Source of the DNA: Clostridia bacterium
GTDB lineage: Bacteria; Bacillota; Clostridia; Peptostreptococcales; Anaerovoracaceae
NCBI GenBank assembly: GCA_900766045.1
Contig: CAAFTW010000008.1
Location: 1-64,000, forward strand
Direction of reading: 5' to 3'
DNA: 64,000 bases
Shown here: positions 27,156 to 35,761 of the stretch, piece after piece
Position numbering within the stretch: position 1 is the stretch's first letter
Layout of the letters: each line of letters starts with the position of its first letter
Made by a program: the position numbers and the translations under genes
The notes under the pieces: model-generated
What the model was told of the DNA's origin: nothing
Database searches by the model: none
Seen by the model: the letters and a program-made list of their open reading frames with translations, nothing else

Positions 27156-28566
27156 TACGAATGAATTTACAATAAAAATAAAGCTCTACGATGTTGAAAA
27201 GACCGCACTGATGCGTGAGCTTATCGATGAATTTCTTCCGCCGGAGCGCTATGAACTGATTGATCCTGACAGCAGTGATGACGACTGCCTGAAGATCAAT
27301 GAGGCCGGAAGCACGGACCGGGATGAGATCAAGCGGGAACTCTTCAGAAAACTTTCTGCGCTGACCGGAAAGCGCCCGGACTGGGGTATTCTTACCGGCG
27401 TCCGTCCGGTAAAGCTGGCCGGGGAGCTTCTGCATCAGTACGGTGATCCGGGAAAAGTCCGGGATATCTTCTTGAAGGAATACTTTTTGACGGAGGAAAA
27501 GGCTGATCTGATCACAGAAATGTATCAGTATCAGCAGGAAAGTCTTGGAGATCCGGATCCGCATTCGATCGGAATCTACATCGGAATTCCATTCTGTCCG
27601 ACCCGATGCCTGTACTGCTCTTTCGCATCTAATCAGGTTCCGGATGAGGAGGTCGCGAGATATCTCCCGGCGCTGCTGAAGGAAATCCGTTTTACCGGTG
27701 AAAAGATGAAGCAGCAGGAAATCCATCCGGAATCTGTCTATGTCGGCGGGGGAACGCCGACAACACTTACGGCAGAGCAGATGGACCAGATGCTTTCAGA
27801 AGTTGAGCAGTCCTGGGATCTGTCCTCTTTGAAGGAGTTTTCTGTTGAAGCCGGCAGACCGGATACGATCACGCTGGAGAAGCTGAAGGTGCTGAAGAAA
27901 CATCATGTCGGCAGAATCAGTATCAACCCGCAGTCGATGAAGCAGAAGACGCTGGATATCATTGGAAGAAGCCACACGCCGGAGGAGATCCGGGAAGCCT
28001 TTAGAATGGCCGCGTCAGTGGGATTTGATGTTGTAAATGCAGATCTGATCGCCGGGCTGCCGGAAGAACAGCCGGAAGATTTCGCAGAGACACTGGATGA
28101 AGTTCTGAAGCTGGGTGCGAACAATATTACCGTTCACACGCTGTCGGTAAAGCGCGCATCGCGTTTAAAAGGCATCGATCAGGACTATCATTATAAGGTG
28201 GCGGGAATTGTCCGTCAGATGCTTGATCACAGCCGTGATGTTCTGCGTGCGGAGGGATTCCGTCCCTATTATCTGTACAGGCAGAAACATATGGCCGGGT
28301 ATTTTGAAAATACTGGCTGGTCCCGTCCGGGTACGGAAGGCCTGTATAACACGCGGATTATGGACGAGCATCAGAGCATTCTGGCTCTGGGCGCAGGAGG
28401 AATTTCCAAACGTTATTATCCGGCGATGGATAAGCTTGTGCGGGTTGCGAATGTGACCAATTATCAGCAGTATATCGACCGTATCGATGAGATGTGCCAG
28501 AGGAAGGCGGACGGATTCTTCACTTCCGACAGCATGGCTGAAAAAGACATTAAGAATCTGGGGTAG
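27148..28566 (+). CDS. hemZ: Coproporphyrinogen III dehydrogenase HemZ-like radical SAM protein
   Basis: An oxygen-independent coproporphyrinogen oxidase-like radical SAM enzyme of 472 residues. The iron-sulfur motif is C150-PTR-C154-LY-C157 within IPFCPTRCLYCSF, followed by VGGGTPTTL and the NPQSMKQKTLDIIGRSH segment. The TTG at 27148 is chosen as start because AAAGGAG lies 10 bases ahead; this overlaps the end of the upstream gene by 8 bases. In Lachnospiraceae-type genomes hemZ sits before hisS and often without a full haem pathway, so the true reaction may differ from that of Bacillus HemZ. No other haem gene is in the window. Confidence 0.87.
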   Translation: MPDTNEFTIKIKLYDVEKTALMRELIDEFLPPERYELIDPDSSDDDCLKINEAGSTDRDEIKRELFRKLSALTGKRPDWGILTGVRPVKLAGELLHQYGDPGKVRDIFLKEYFLTEEKADLITEMYQYQQESLGDPDPHSIGIYIGIPFCPTRCLYCSFASNQVPDEEVARYLPALLKEIRFTGEKMKQQEIHPESVYVGGGTPTTLTAEQMDQMLSEVEQSWDLSSLKEFSVEAGRPDTITLEKLKVLKKHHVGRISINPQSMKQKTLDIIGRSHTPEEIREAFRMAASVGFDVVNADLIAGLPEEQPEDFAETLDEVLKLGANNITVHTLSVKRASRLKGIDQDYHYKVAGIVRQMLDHSRDVLRAEGFRPYYLYRQKHMAGYFENTGWSRPGTEGLYNTRIMDEHQSILALGAGGISKRYYPAMDKLVRVANVTNYQQYIDRIDEMCQRKADGFFTSDSMAEKDIKNLG

Positions 28567-28583
28567 TAAAGGAGAGTGGAACT

Positions 28584-29849
28584 ATGCTGACAACAGCGCC
28601 AAAGGGAACCAAAGACATCATGCCTGAGGAAATTCACCGCTGGCATTTTGTCGAGGGAAAATTTCGTCGTATGTGTGAAAACTATGGATATAAAGAGATC
28701 CGGACACCGGATTTTGAGCATACAGAACTGTTTTTAAGAGGTGTGGGCGGAACGACAGACATCGTTCAGAAGGAAATGTACACCTTCAAGGATCATGCGG
28801 GAAGAAGCATCACACTGAAGCCTGAGGGAACTTCTCCTGCAGTTCGTGCATTCACGGAGCATAAGACATTTGCGAATGTCCAGCCGACCAAGCTCTGCTA
28901 TGAGACACCGTGCTTCCGTTACGAGAAGCCGCAGGCAGGCCGTCTGCGTCAGTTCCACCAGTTCGGCATCGAAGTATTCGGAACGCCGGATATGCTGGCT
29001 GATGCGGAAGTAATCTGCTTCGCAAAGGATTTCCTGAACGAGATGGGAATCAAGAACGTTCAGCTTGAGATCAACAGTGTCGGCTGTCCGAACTGCCGTC
29101 CTAAGTACAGAGAAGCACTGAAAGATTTCCTTCGTCCGCACTACGATGAGCTGTGTGACACCTGCAAGAGCCGTTTTGAGACGAACCCGATGAGAATTCT
29201 GGACTGTAAATCTCCAGAAGATCAGAAACTGGTGCAGGACGCACCGATGATGGTTGACTACCTCTGCGACGATTGTAAGGCAGCTTTTGAGGATCTGAAG
29301 GCCAATCTGGACGCGATGGGAATCGATTATGTTGTTAATCCAAAGATCGTAAGAGGCCTGGATTATTACACCAAGACAGCGTTTGAGTTTGTATCCACAG
29401 GAATCGGCGCGCAGTCTACGGTCTGCGGAGGTGGCCGTTACGACCACCTGGTTGAGGAAATCGGCGGACCGGAAGTTCCGGGCGTAGGATTTGGTCTGGG
29501 TATTGAGCGTCTGCTGCTTTTGATGGATGAAAATGGATTTCAGTTCCCGGAGCCGGCTCCGGTAGACGTCTTTATCGCTGTAATGGGCGATCAGGCGAAG
29601 CGTGAGGGCCTGCGCATTATGCATGAGATGCGTCAGTCCGGCCTCCATGCCGAGATGGATATTCTTTCCAGAAAAGTCAAGGGACAGTTTAAATATGCGG
29701 CACGTCTGAACAGCCGTTTCACGGTCATGATCGGAGACGATGAGATTCAGAAGGGTGTCGTACAGCTGAAGGATATGGATGCGCACGAGCAGCATGAAGT
29801 TCCGCTGAATGAGCTGGAAAAGAAAGTACACGAACTTCTCGGAAAGTAA
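28584..29849 (+). CDS. hisS: Histidine-tRNA ligase
   Basis: A class II aminoacyl-tRNA synthetase of 421 residues charging tRNA-His. Motif 1 region APKGTKDIMPEE, motif 2 FRYEKPQAGRLRQFHQFGIE, the histidine-specific VRGLDYYTKTAFEF and motif 3 GVGFGLGIERLLLLM are visible, with the C-terminal anticodon-binding domain. The ATG follows AAAGGAGAGTGGAACT. The stop is 17 bases after hemZ and 114 bases before aspS. I looked for a T-box leader in front of hisS and aspS and did not find one. Confidence 0.97.
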   Translation: MLTTAPKGTKDIMPEEIHRWHFVEGKFRRMCENYGYKEIRTPDFEHTELFLRGVGGTTDIVQKEMYTFKDHAGRSITLKPEGTSPAVRAFTEHKTFANVQPTKLCYETPCFRYEKPQAGRLRQFHQFGIEVFGTPDMLADAEVICFAKDFLNEMGIKNVQLEINSVGCPNCRPKYREALKDFLRPHYDELCDTCKSRFETNPMRILDCKSPEDQKLVQDAPMMVDYLCDDCKAAFEDLKANLDAMGIDYVVNPKIVRGLDYYTKTAFEFVSTGIGAQSTVCGGGRYDHLVEEIGGPEVPGVGFGLGIERLLLLMDENGFQFPEPAPVDVFIAVMGDQAKREGLRIMHEMRQSGLHAEMDILSRKVKGQFKYAARLNSRFTVMIGDDEIQKGVVQLKDMDAHEQHEVPLNELEKKVHELLGK

Positions 29850-29963
29850 TTTCGTCTTGTCCGTGTTTTGAAAACGCTTATCATTATATCAATTATTCAT
29901 AAAGAAAGAGTCCGCGGGTGCCTGCATTCAGCGGACGGATACACGTTATTCAGGAGTTGAGCA

Positions 29964-31736
29964 ATGTCACAGTTACTAAAGCGCACACATATGTGCGGAG
30001 TTCTGACAAAGGAAAACATCGGCCAGGAGGTAACGCTGGACGGCTGGGTGGCCAGCCAGAGGAGCCTTGGCGGATTGATTTTTGTCGACTTGAGAGATAA
30101 AACCGGGATCACACAGATTGTATTCGATGAAACCATCGATAAGGAAAAATTCGATCTGGCAGAGAGCCTGGGAAGAGAGTATGTTATCGGTATTTCCGGA
30201 AAAGTCCGCGAGCGTTCTTCCAAGAACCCGGACATCCCGACGGGAGATATCGAAGTTCTGGCGACAGACATCGTTCTGTATGCTTCTTCTGAGACACCGC
30301 CGATCTACATCAAGGACGACGATCAAGTCAGCATGGATCTCCGCCTGAAGTACCGTTATCTGGACCTGCGCAAGCAGAAAATGCAGAGAAACCTGACCTT
30401 CAGACATAAAGTCTGCAAGATCGCAAGGGACTATTTCGATGAGAACGGATTCACAGAAGTCGAGACGCCGATGCTCGTTCGTTCGACACCGGAAGGCCCC
30501 CGCGACTATCTGGTTCCGAGCCGTGTCAATCATGGTAAATTCTACGCACTTCCGCAGTCCCCGCAGCTGTTCAAGCAGCTCCTGATGGTCGGCGGAACAG
30601 ATCGTTATATGCAGATCGTAAAGTGCTTCCGTGATGAGGATCTGCGTGCAGACAGACAGCCGGAATTCACCCAGATCGACCTGGAGATGAGCTTCGTCGA
30701 CATGGATGACATTCTGACCATGCAGGAAGGCTTCCTGAAGCGCGTATTCAAGGAAATGCTGGATGTCGATATTCAGACTCCGCTTCCGAGAATGCAGTAC
30801 TGGGATGCCATGAACCGCTATGGCTCCGATAAGCCGGACACAAGATTCGGATTCGAGCTGCATAAGCTGAACGATATTCCGGCCGTAAAGAACAGTGAAT
30901 TCAAGGTCTTCAGCAATGCGCTTTCCCAGGGCGGCGATGTCCGCGGAATCTGCATCGATGGAGGCAGCAAAGAGTACAGCCGCAAGAAGATTGACAAGCT
31001 GACGGAAGAGACAAAACACTACGGTGCAAAGGGAATCGTCTGGATCCGTGTAGAAGACGGAGAATTCAAGTCTTCTGTAAATAAGTTCTTCAGCCAGGAC
31101 GAGCTGAAAGAGATTGCAGATGAGTTTGATGCAAAAGTGGGAGATCTGATTCTGATCGTTGCGGATCAGCCGAAGGTTGTTTATGACAGTCTGGGATTCC
31201 TGAGACGTCATATCGCAGATCAGATGGGACTTCTCGACCCGCACCAGTATAACCTGCTCTGGGTCGTCAACTTCCCGATGTTCGAGAAGAACGAGGAAGG
31301 AGAAGTCACAGCAATGCATCACCCGTTCACGCATCCGAGAACAGAGGATATTCCGATGCTGGATACGGATCCGATGCACGTCGGCTCTGATACTTACGAC
31401 ATCGTCCTGAATGGTGTTGAAATGGGCGGAGGAAGCATCCGTATTCACGATCGTGATCTTCAGCAGAAGATGTTCGATATTCTGGGAATTACAAAAGAGG
31501 AATCAGAGCGTAAGTTTGGATTCCTTCTGGAAGCCTTCAAGTATGGAGCACCGCCGCACGGCGGACTGGCCTACGGCCTTGACCGTATGATCATGCTTCT
31601 GACTGGTGAGTCCTCGATTCGTGAGGTTATGGCCTTCCCGAAGAACCAGAATGCTCAGTGCCTGGTCAGTGATGCGCCGAATACGGTTGACGACGAACAG
31701 CTTCAGGAACTGGGAATCGAAGTTACAGAGGAATAA
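29964..31736 (+). CDS. aspS: Aspartate-tRNA ligase (bacterial type)
   Basis: A class II synthetase of 590 residues. The order is an N-terminal OB-fold (TLDGWVASQRSLGGLIFVDL), motif 2 (VKCFRDEDLRADRQPEFTQ), the bacterial GAD insertion, and motif 3 (HGGLAYGLDRMIMLLTGE). It charges tRNA-Asp; if the organism lacks AsnRS it could also misacylate tRNA-Asn, which the sequence does not settle. The ATG follows AGGAGTTGAGC. A small hairpin, GTCCGC (29910-29915) with GCGGAC (29931-29936), lies in the leader. nadD begins 2 bases after the stop. Confidence 0.97.
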   Translation: MSQLLKRTHMCGVLTKENIGQEVTLDGWVASQRSLGGLIFVDLRDKTGITQIVFDETIDKEKFDLAESLGREYVIGISGKVRERSSKNPDIPTGDIEVLATDIVLYASSETPPIYIKDDDQVSMDLRLKYRYLDLRKQKMQRNLTFRHKVCKIARDYFDENGFTEVETPMLVRSTPEGPRDYLVPSRVNHGKFYALPQSPQLFKQLLMVGGTDRYMQIVKCFRDEDLRADRQPEFTQIDLEMSFVDMDDILTMQEGFLKRVFKEMLDVDIQTPLPRMQYWDAMNRYGSDKPDTRFGFELHKLNDIPAVKNSEFKVFSNALSQGGDVRGICIDGGSKEYSRKKIDKLTEETKHYGAKGIVWIRVEDGEFKSSVNKFFSQDELKEIADEFDAKVGDLILIVADQPKVVYDSLGFLRRHIADQMGLLDPHQYNLLWVVNFPMFEKNEEGEVTAMHHPFTHPRTEDIPMLDTDPMHVGSDTYDIVLNGVEMGGGSIRIHDRDLQQKMFDILGITKEESERKFGFLLEAFKYGAPPHGGLAYGLDRMIMLLTGESSIREVMAFPKNQNAQCLVSDAPNTVDDEQLQELGIEVTEE

Positions 31737-31738
31737 AT

Positions 31739-32347
31739 ATGAAAAAAAAGCCGGCGGCCGTGCTGGGCGGGACATTTAATCCGATTCATCTCGGACATAT
31801 TTCCATTGCTGAGGCGGCCGCAGAAGAGCTTCATCTGCAGACGGTTTATCTCATGCCGGCGCATGTCAGTCCGTTTAAACGGAATGCCCTGCATGTGTCG
31901 GATCAGGACAGGCTGGCCATGGTCCGGCTTGCTGTGCAGAATCATCCACATCTTTCTGTCCTGGATTATGAAATCCGGAAACAGGGAATTTCTTACACCT
32001 GGGAAACACTGGAAGAACTTTCCCAGATGTATGAAGATACGGATTTTTGGTTTATTGTTGGAGGAGATTCCTTCCTGCAACTGGAAAGCTGGAATCACGG
32101 ACCGGAAATTCTGAGGAAATATGGAATCATCCTGACCATCAGACCGGGAATTTCCAGCGAAGCCTGTCTGCAGATGAAAACACAATATGAGAATAAGTTT
32201 GGCGCGAGAATTTCCCTGGTGCATAATGATCCGATGGATATTTCTTCAACAGAAATCCGCAGGAGGGCAGCAGAAGGGAAATCTCTGGAAGGACTCGTGC
32301 CGCCGGAGGTAGAGAAATACATCAATGATCAGCGATTATATCGATAA
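31739..32347 (+). CDS. nadD: Nicotinate-nucleotide adenylyltransferase
   Basis: Forms nicotinic acid adenine dinucleotide from nicotinate mononucleotide and ATP in NAD synthesis. The 202-residue protein starts with the nucleotidyltransferase signature GGTFNPIHLGHISIAEAA, with the HxGH motif in HLGH, and ends with ISSTEIRRR, the ISSTxIR motif. It begins just after aspS and overlaps the next gene by 23 bases. nadD followed by yqeK and rsfS is the standard Firmicutes order, which helps to identify the unusual next gene. Confidence 0.95.
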   Translation: MKKKPAAVLGGTFNPIHLGHISIAEAAAEELHLQTVYLMPAHVSPFKRNALHVSDQDRLAMVRLAVQNHPHLSVLDYEIRKQGISYTWETLEELSQMYEDTDFWFIVGGDSFLQLESWNHGPEILRKYGIILTIRPGISSEACLQMKTQYENKFGARISLVHNDPMDISSTEIRRRAAEGKSLEGLVPPEVEKYINDQRLYR

Positions 32348-33239
32348 AGATAAAGTGATTCAGTATCTGGATGAACATTTGTCAGAAAAGCGGCGCCATC
32401 ACATTAAAGGCGTTGTGGAGACGGCTGTAAGCCTGGCGAAACAGTATGGAGCAGATCCGGAAAAGGCCGAGGCGGGTGCACTGTACCATGACATGTTCAA
32501 GGAGAGAGATCTGGACGACCTGATCGACCGGTACGGCCTTCCGCAGAAGTATAAAGGAAAGCGGAATCTAGCCCACAGTAAGGTTGCCGCTGCAGTGATG
32601 GAAAAGGAATTCCACGTTACCGATCAGGATCTGATCAATGCAGTCAGCTATCACACCACCGGACGTCCGGCCATGTCGCTCTTAGAGAAAATTTTATTCA
32701 TTGCAGATGCAATTGAACCCTCGAGAGACTATCCGGGAGTTGACGAAGCCAGAAGACTGGCGTATAAAGATATTGACAGAGCTTGTCTGTATTCCCTGAG
32801 CCGGTCTGTGGATTTTGTCCGCTCACAGGGAAAATATCTGGATGAGGATACGCTGCATGCCAGAGATTATTATGAAAACCAGTTAAAGGAGAGAAAAATG
32901 GACAGCAGAACCTTAGCGATTGAAGCAGCGAAGGCCATGGATGCCAAGCTGGGAATAAATGTAGTGATTATCGATGTGGCGGAGCGCTCCTCGTTTACGG
33001 ACTACCTGGTTGTGGCATCCGGAAGTTCCGAGAGACAGGCAGAGGCTCTGGCTGATGCTGCCGAGGACCGCCTTGCTGAGCTGAACGTTTTGTCCCGCAG
33101 CACGGAAGGCAGAAGAAACACGGGCTGGATTCTCGTGGATTTTGGTGATATTGTCGTTAACGTATTTACAGAAGAAATGCGTGCGAAATATAATATTGAA
33201 GGGGTCTGGGGAGACTGTGACCTCGTGGATTGGAAGTAG
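32325..33239 (+). CDS. yqeK-rsfS: In-frame YqeK-RsfS fusion: HD-domain Ap4A hydrolase joined to ribosomal silencing factor
   Basis: One 304-residue frame covers what are normally two genes. Residues 1-191 are YqeK, an HD-domain protein (RRHHIKGVVETAVSLA; AGALYHDMFKE) of the family that splits diadenosine tetraphosphate to two ADP. Residues 192-304 are RsfS/YbeB/Iojap (LGINVVIIDVAERSSFTDYL; RNTGWILVDFGDIVVNVFT), which binds ribosomal protein uL14 and blocks subunit joining in starvation. The junction reads Lys-Glu-Arg-Lys-Met with no linker. At DNA level it is AAAGGAGAGAAAA then ATG (32898), a complete ribosome site and start for free RsfS. A TAA in the +1 frame lies directly before that site, so a one-base indel may have created the fusion, or be an assembly error. 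Confidence 0.88.
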   Translation: MISDYIDKDKVIQYLDEHLSEKRRHHIKGVVETAVSLAKQYGADPEKAEAGALYHDMFKERDLDDLIDRYGLPQKYKGKRNLAHSKVAAAVMEKEFHVTDQDLINAVSYHTTGRPAMSLLEKILFIADAIEPSRDYPGVDEARRLAYKDIDRACLYSLSRSVDFVRSQGKYLDEDTLHARDYYENQLKERKMDSRTLAIEAAKAMDAKLGINVVIIDVAERSSFTDYLVVASGSSERQAEALADAAEDRLAELNVLSRSTEGRRNTGWILVDFGDIVVNVFTEEMRAKYNIEGVWGDCDLVDWK

Positions 33240-33263
33240 TATTGTTTTACAGGGGAAGAAGAA

Positions 33264-35750
33264 ATGGAAGAAAAGTACAATTTTAGTGAGATCGAGAAGA
33301 AATGGCAGAAGTACTGGGAGGAGAATAAGTCCTTCAAGGTCACGGAAGATCCGTCCAAGGAGAAGTTCTATGATCTGGAAATGTTCCCATACCCGTCAGG
33401 AAAGCTGCACATGGGTCATGTAAGAAACTATTCCATCGGAGATGTCATCGCCCGTTTTAAGACGATGCAGGGATACAACGTTCTTCATGTCATGGGCTTC
33501 GATTCCTTCGGACTGCCGGCAGAGAACGCGGCGATTAAACATGGTATTGCCCCGGAGAAGTGGACGTGGGATAATATTCATGAGATGGAAGACGAGTTGC
33601 GCCGTCTCGGACTCTCTTACGACTGGGACCGCGAGGTACAGACTTGCAGCCCGGAATACTATAAGTGGATGCAGTGGATCTTTATTCAGTTCTATAATAA
33701 AGGTCTTGCATATAAAAAAGAAAACCCGGTGAACTGGTGCCCAAGCTGCCAGACCGTACTGGCAAATGAGCAGGTTGTAGACGGCTGCTGTGAGCGCTGC
33801 CACACACCTGTAACCAAGAAGGATCTGTCTCAGTGGTACCTGCGTATCACAGACTACGCGGACAGACTTCTGGATAATCTGGACAAGCTCCCGGGATGGC
33901 CGAACAAGGTAAAAGTCATGCAGCGCAACTGGATTGGAAGATCCGTCGGTGCGGAAATTGATTTCAAGATTGTGGATTCCGACAAGTCACTGAAAGTTTT
34001 CACAACCCGTGCAGACACATTGTTCGGAGCGACATTCATGGTAATGTCACCGGAGCACCCTTACCTGATGGAGCTGGTAAAGGGCAGCGAATACGAGAAA
34101 CCGGTGAATGAATATGTCGAGAAAGTCAAGCACCTGAATGACATTGAGCGTACGTCCACCACACGCGAGAAGACAGGTGTATTTATCGGACGCTATGCGG
34201 TAAATCCGGTAAATGGAAAACAGATTCCGATCTATATTTCCGACTACGTACTGATGAGCTACGGAACAGGAGCAATTATGGCGGTTCCGGCTCATGACCA
34301 GAGAGACTTCGATTTTGCAAAGAAGTTCGGCCTGGACATCATTCCGGTAGTCGACAGTGACGATCCGGAGATTGACGTCAACCATCTGACTAAAGCATTT
34401 GATGCTGAAGGAACGATGATCAATTCCGAGCAGTTTAACGGCATGAACAACCGTGAAGCCATCGGAAAGATGATCGACTGGCTGGACAGCGAGGGAATCG
34501 GAAAGAAGACGGTCAACTACAAGCTCAGAGACTGGCTGATCTCCAGACAGAGATACTGGGGAACGCCGATCCCGATGATTTACTGCGATGACTGCGGATG
34601 GGTTCCTGAAAAAGAGGAGAACCTGCCGGTTCTGCTTCCTAAGGATGTAGAATTCACCGGAAAGGGAGAATCCCCGATTACGACATCCAAGTCTTTCGTA
34701 GAATGCACATGCCCGCGCTGCGGAAAGAAAGCAAGACGTGAAGTCGACACAATGGATACATTCCTCGACTCATCCTGGTACTATCTGCGTTATACAGATC
34801 CGCACAACGACAAAAAGGCATGGGACAAGAAGAAAGCCGATTACTGGATGAATGTAGACCAGTATATCGGTGGCGTTGAGCACGCTATCCTGCACCTGAT
34901 GTACGCGCGCTTCTTCATGATGGCACTCTATGACCTGGGACTGGTCAGCGAGGAGGAACCTTTCCGCAATCTGCTGACACAGGGCATGGTAAACAAGGCC
35001 GATGAGAACGGCGTCTTCAAGAAAATGAGTAAATCTGTCGGAAATGTCGTCAGTCCGGAGGAAATCCTGAAGAAATACGGCGCAGATACAGCAAGACTCT
35101 TCATTCTGTTTGCTGCACCGCCGGAAAGAGAACTGGACTGGTCGGATGAAGGTGTGGACGGAAGCTACCGTTTCCTGAACCGTGTCTGGAGACTGGTTTA
35201 TGAGTTTGTCAGCCAGAAAGCTGATAAGGAAATTTCTGTTGAGGTGAAGTCGGATCTCGACAAGAACTTGAACTATGTATTAAATACGACGATTAAGAAA
35301 GTGACCGATGACATCAGCAAGCGTTATAACTTTAACACTGCTATCAGCTCCATCATGGAATTGGTCAATGAACTTTACAAGGATAAGGACCAGAAGAATC
35401 TGAACCCGGGACTTTATGCCAAGGCAGTCAAGACGGTTGTCGTCCTCCTTTCCCCATTCACACCGCATATCTGTGAAGAGATGTGGCAGAATCTGGGCGG
35501 AGAAGGCACACTGACACACCACGCATGGCCAGCTTATGATGAGAAGGCACTCGTGAAGGACGAGGTCGAGATTGTCGTTCAGCTGAACGGAAAAGTAAAG
35601 GCAAAAGTTAACGTTGCAAGCGGACTGTCCAGAGATGAACTTGCTGAACAGGTTAAGCAGAATGCGAAGGTTCAGGAACTTCTTGAAGGCAAAAATGTCG
35701 TGAAGACCATTGCGGTGCCGAATCGACTTGTAAACTTTGTCGTCAGGTAG
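33264..35750 (+). CDS. leuS: Leucine-tRNA ligase
   Basis: A class I synthetase of 828 residues. The HIGH motif appears as PYPSGKLHMGH, and KMSKS is in FKKMSKSVGNVVSPEE. Between them are the CP1 editing domain (TTREKTGVFIGRYAVNPVNG; VPAHDQRDFDFAKKF), which removes mischarged amino acids, and zinc-binding-type cysteine pairs (CPSCQTVLAN; CERC; CDDCGW; CPRCGKKARRE). The ATG at 33264 follows GGGGAAGAAG, 24 bases after the fused yqeK-rsfS frame. The two tRNA-Leu genes at 20602-20791 code for substrates of this enzyme. Confidence 0.97.
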   Translation: MEEKYNFSEIEKKWQKYWEENKSFKVTEDPSKEKFYDLEMFPYPSGKLHMGHVRNYSIGDVIARFKTMQGYNVLHVMGFDSFGLPAENAAIKHGIAPEKWTWDNIHEMEDELRRLGLSYDWDREVQTCSPEYYKWMQWIFIQFYNKGLAYKKENPVNWCPSCQTVLANEQVVDGCCERCHTPVTKKDLSQWYLRITDYADRLLDNLDKLPGWPNKVKVMQRNWIGRSVGAEIDFKIVDSDKSLKVFTTRADTLFGATFMVMSPEHPYLMELVKGSEYEKPVNEYVEKVKHLNDIERTSTTREKTGVFIGRYAVNPVNGKQIPIYISDYVLMSYGTGAIMAVPAHDQRDFDFAKKFGLDIIPVVDSDDPEIDVNHLTKAFDAEGTMINSEQFNGMNNREAIGKMIDWLDSEGIGKKTVNYKLRDWLISRQRYWGTPIPMIYCDDCGWVPEKEENLPVLLPKDVEFTGKGESPITTSKSFVECTCPRCGKKARREVDTMDTFLDSSWYYLRYTDPHNDKKAWDKKKADYWMNVDQYIGGVEHAILHLMYARFFMMALYDLGLVSEEEPFRNLLTQGMVNKADENGVFKKMSKSVGNVVSPEEILKKYGADTARLFILFAAPPERELDWSDEGVDGSYRFLNRVWRLVYEFVSQKADKEISVEVKSDLDKNLNYVLNTTIKKVTDDISKRYNFNTAISSIMELVNELYKDKDQKNLNPGLYAKAVKTVVVLLSPFTPHICEEMWQNLGGEGTLTHHAWPAYDEKALVKDEVEIVVQLNGKVKAKVNVASGLSRDELAEQVKQNAKVQELLEGKNVVKTIAVPNRLVNFVVR

Positions 35751-35761
35751 AGAGGACCTTA

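Noticed and set aside
29850..29963. T-box leader before aspS
   Set aside because: A small hairpin exists, but the conserved T-box antiterminator sequence and a specifier loop are not seen.
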